Shown piece by piece: positions 61,821 through 64,000 of a stretch of DNA of 64,000 nucleotides; within the stretch, counting starts at the first letter, position 1; each line of letters starts with the position of its first letter. Under the pieces are notes generated by a model, which searched no databases, was not told the DNA's origin, and saw only the letters and a list, made by a program, of their open reading frames with translations. Origin of the DNA: Panax quinquefolius (Eukaryota; Streptophyta; Magnoliopsida; Apiales; Araliaceae); contig CM035152.1 in the NCBI GenBank assembly GCA_020205615.1, positions 150,898,166-150,962,165 of the forward strand, in the 5' to 3' direction. A program made the position numbers and the translations under genes.

Positions 61821-63562
61821 TGTAAGACCCCAAATTTTATGAAATGAAAGTATTCAATTTTTCTTATAATTATTATTCAGTAAATGGTTAAATTGATAAA
61901 AGTTTAATGTTAAGGGTGATATATATAAAATTTTCAAAATACGCAAGTGGTTATAAAATACTCATTTTTATCGGGGAATATTTGGTTGGTCGTGGAATAT
62001 TCTTGTTGTCAGGGAATATTAAATGCTGACAGTGCAACCATTTGGGGCCCCATAATGTAAATAACCGTTGGATGAAGAAAATGACAAGTTTGAGTTTTTA
62101 TAAATAACTGCGTAAGTTATTCTGTAATAACTTTGCTGAATACACGGTGGTTAAAATACTGATACTGCGATTGCACAAAGATGACACCCGGTATTGCATG
62201 TGTTTTTTGAATTATTGATTCTTACGTGTATGAAGACACTACGCAATAATTGTTACAAAGTAATTATTTATTCGATATTTTATTTTATTGATTCAATAAT
62301 TGTTGTGTTGATATTTTATATTATTGTGGTTTCAATAATTGTCCTTTCACAATATTTACCATTATCAGATCAATAATTCATATTATTTGAATAATATTAT
62401 TAGATAGTATTATTGGCAATGTCTAGAAAGTTTTGTCAAGGAGAGGTTTGGTTACCTAATTGCGGCTACCAAGAAGGAGAAATCCTTATCGGAAAGCCCT
62501 TTCTTTCACAGGAGCTACTTTGGTTGTCATTATTATGATTCTGTAATATTATTTGTGAATAATTAATTATTGATTTATATGATAAGGAAATATTTATTTG
62601 ATGTGGATATAAATGATGGATTTATTTATGTGGTTATAAATGAAGGAATTAATGTTGAGGTGTTTTATCAGTATTTTTATCGGAATGGAGGTATTAAAAA
62701 TCAAACCAGTGTTCTTGAGATATATTGCGTGAGTTATAATTTTTAATCCGACCGTTGGATCGTTGTGATTTTTGGATATGTTATACATATATAAGTTGAG
62801 TATATGTCCACAAATTTTGAACCGTTAAAAATGAATGTATGATTTGTTATGAATTTTAAGAGGTGACTGATTCAGAAATTGTTGAAGTTTCTGAATTTAT
62901 CATTTTGGTGGAAAATTCTAGAATTTATGGGCCCCACTTTTGGTTGGTGAGAAATGGCTCAAATTTTATTTCAAAAGTGGTGGGTGGGAATAGTAGCAGG
63001 TAAAACTATCAGGTAGTAGGTCAAGTCTGCTTCGGCGGGCTAACATTTTCCTATAAATAGAGGGCTAAGTTAGAATTGAAAATCACACCAGAAACATATG
63101 TTTTCTCTCTTTCTCTCTCTATATTATCGAGCGTATTTTGTGAGTATTTAGATACTTTGAAAGTTGTTATTCAGTGCAAGTTTCTTTCAGCATCATATCC
63201 GATATTCCAGTCAGAAGTACTGCTCTTTTGAGGTAAGGGATTGTAAGGGTTATTATGTTTTTCAGTTTCGTAATTTTTCCGACCCTCAAAAATTCTGGAA
63301 AAATTTGAAATGCTAATTTGATGAGGTTTCTTGATTGTGTCCAAAAATGGTGATTTTTGGATGTATAGATTAAGAGTTATGAATTTTATGGGAAAAGACT
63401 ATTTTAAAAGTAAACCCTTATAACTCTTTGTGGTTAACTCCAAAATTGGTGAAATTTTTATTGGGAGTACATGTATATAACAGAAGTATACTCTGTAAAT
63501 TTCGGAATTTTTAGACAAAAGTATAATTTATGATAAATGTCTAAATATTCGACAATTTTGGC
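61821..63562 (+). mobile_element. Truncated LTR of the same superfamily
   Basis: Starts TGTAAGACCCCAAATTTTAT. It matches 11691-13553 along its length, with a TATA box at 63052, then breaks off at CGACAATTTTGG, where sequence unrelated to the LTR begins. The preceding ACAAG may be its target duplication; the other end is beyond the window. Confidence 0.85.
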
Positions 63563-64000
63563 ACAACCCAGTATACAACAATTCATTCAATCAATCAATC
63601 AATTGAACCACATAAATTAACAAAAAATGAAATTGTATCGAAACCCAAAGGCTCTGAAACTACAGTCAAAATTAAAGAGGTAAAGAAGAAGAAAAACCAT
63701 ATGCCAAAGATTCAAACATAAAATAATACACACATATATACATATCAAATATTTGGTCTAGGGTTTGGTACTTAACAACAATCAAATGAGTAGCAGCAAT
63801 CGAAGGAGTAGAAGCAAATGAAGGAGTAGAATGAGTAGTAGGACTAACTAAAGTGTGGAGGGAAGGAGGGAAAAACCAAGAAATTAAAGGATTGAGGCGA
63901 GAGAGAAAGAGCAAAGCATATCTCCAATTTTGTTTACGTTAGAAGAGAGAGATCGGGCTTTTTAAAAGAGGCAATCGGATGTAATTTAGCAAAATAGTTT
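63563..64000 (-). repeat. Inverted copy of 54974-55411
   Basis: CACAACCCAGTATACAACAA at 63563 is the reverse complement of the end of the 55411 segment. The match continues to the window edge (AAACTATTTTGCTAAATTAC, reverse complement of 64000 back). It interrupts the LTR at 63562. Confidence 0.85.

Noticed and set aside
1..64000. tRNA, rRNA or organelle insertions
   Set aside because: No cloverleaf-like A/B-box pairs, rRNA core motifs or plastid/mitochondrial gene text were noticed on either strand by eye; a tRNAscan run was not possible.

Overview
The window is nuclear DNA of a flowering plant, most likely a eudicot. It is AT-rich, its genes have many GT-AG introns, and it is full of plant transposable elements: long-LTR Gypsy-type elements, a Sirevirus-like Copia LTR, Stowaway and hAT-type MITEs, and an Athila/Tat-like fragment. 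Only three intact protein-coding genes are recognisable. All gene models were assembled by eye from splice sites and remembered family sequences; no searches were run.

Layout. 1-11167 is a head-to-tail array, read on the minus strand, of LTR - 0.33 kb spacer - LTR - 0.33 kb spacer - LTR. The LTRs are about 3.95 kb. Each spacer carries only a tRNA-iMet-type primer binding site at one end and a polypurine tract at the other. 11168-11548 is a piece of a related LTR. 11691-15746 is a solo LTR of the same superfamily with a perfect 5-bp target duplication. 17795-22017 (+) is an eight-exon ARM-repeat protein gene of 437 aa (At2g39910-like). 23.6-25.4 kb holds nested MITEs and a frameshifted scrap of PCNA. 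26842-29821 (-) is a four-exon Golgi-type sugar-nucleotide/phosphate translocator of 309 aa. 29.8-35.3 kb is intergenic with MITEs. 35708-36237 (-) is ribosomal protein eL33 (L35Ae), with a telo-box promoter and a small tandem duplication of its 3' coding end. 36624-42311 (-) is a multi-exon SYP81-type Qa-SNARE gene with two in-frame stops and a frame-shifting deletion, so it is a pseudogene.

From 42 kb to the end the window is almost all transposon. It holds a hAT MITE with perfect 8-bp duplication (42725-43409), a composite element with CCGAAT-rich ends (44.3-46.8 kb), and a solo LTR (48844-54116) containing a nested Copia solo LTR (49245-50999). It continues with another solo LTR (55716-58119), an Athila/Tat-like 3' end (about 59.4-60.5 kb), and a fifth LTR (61821-63562) broken by an inverted copy of sequence found at about 55 kb.

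The three intact genes are unrelated housekeeping genes and form no pathway or operon. The strongest candidate for something undescribed is the retrotransposon family: giant LTRs with a spacer reduced to priming sites, plus a tandem hairpin minisatellite in the LTRs whose paired arms appear to co-vary between lineages.
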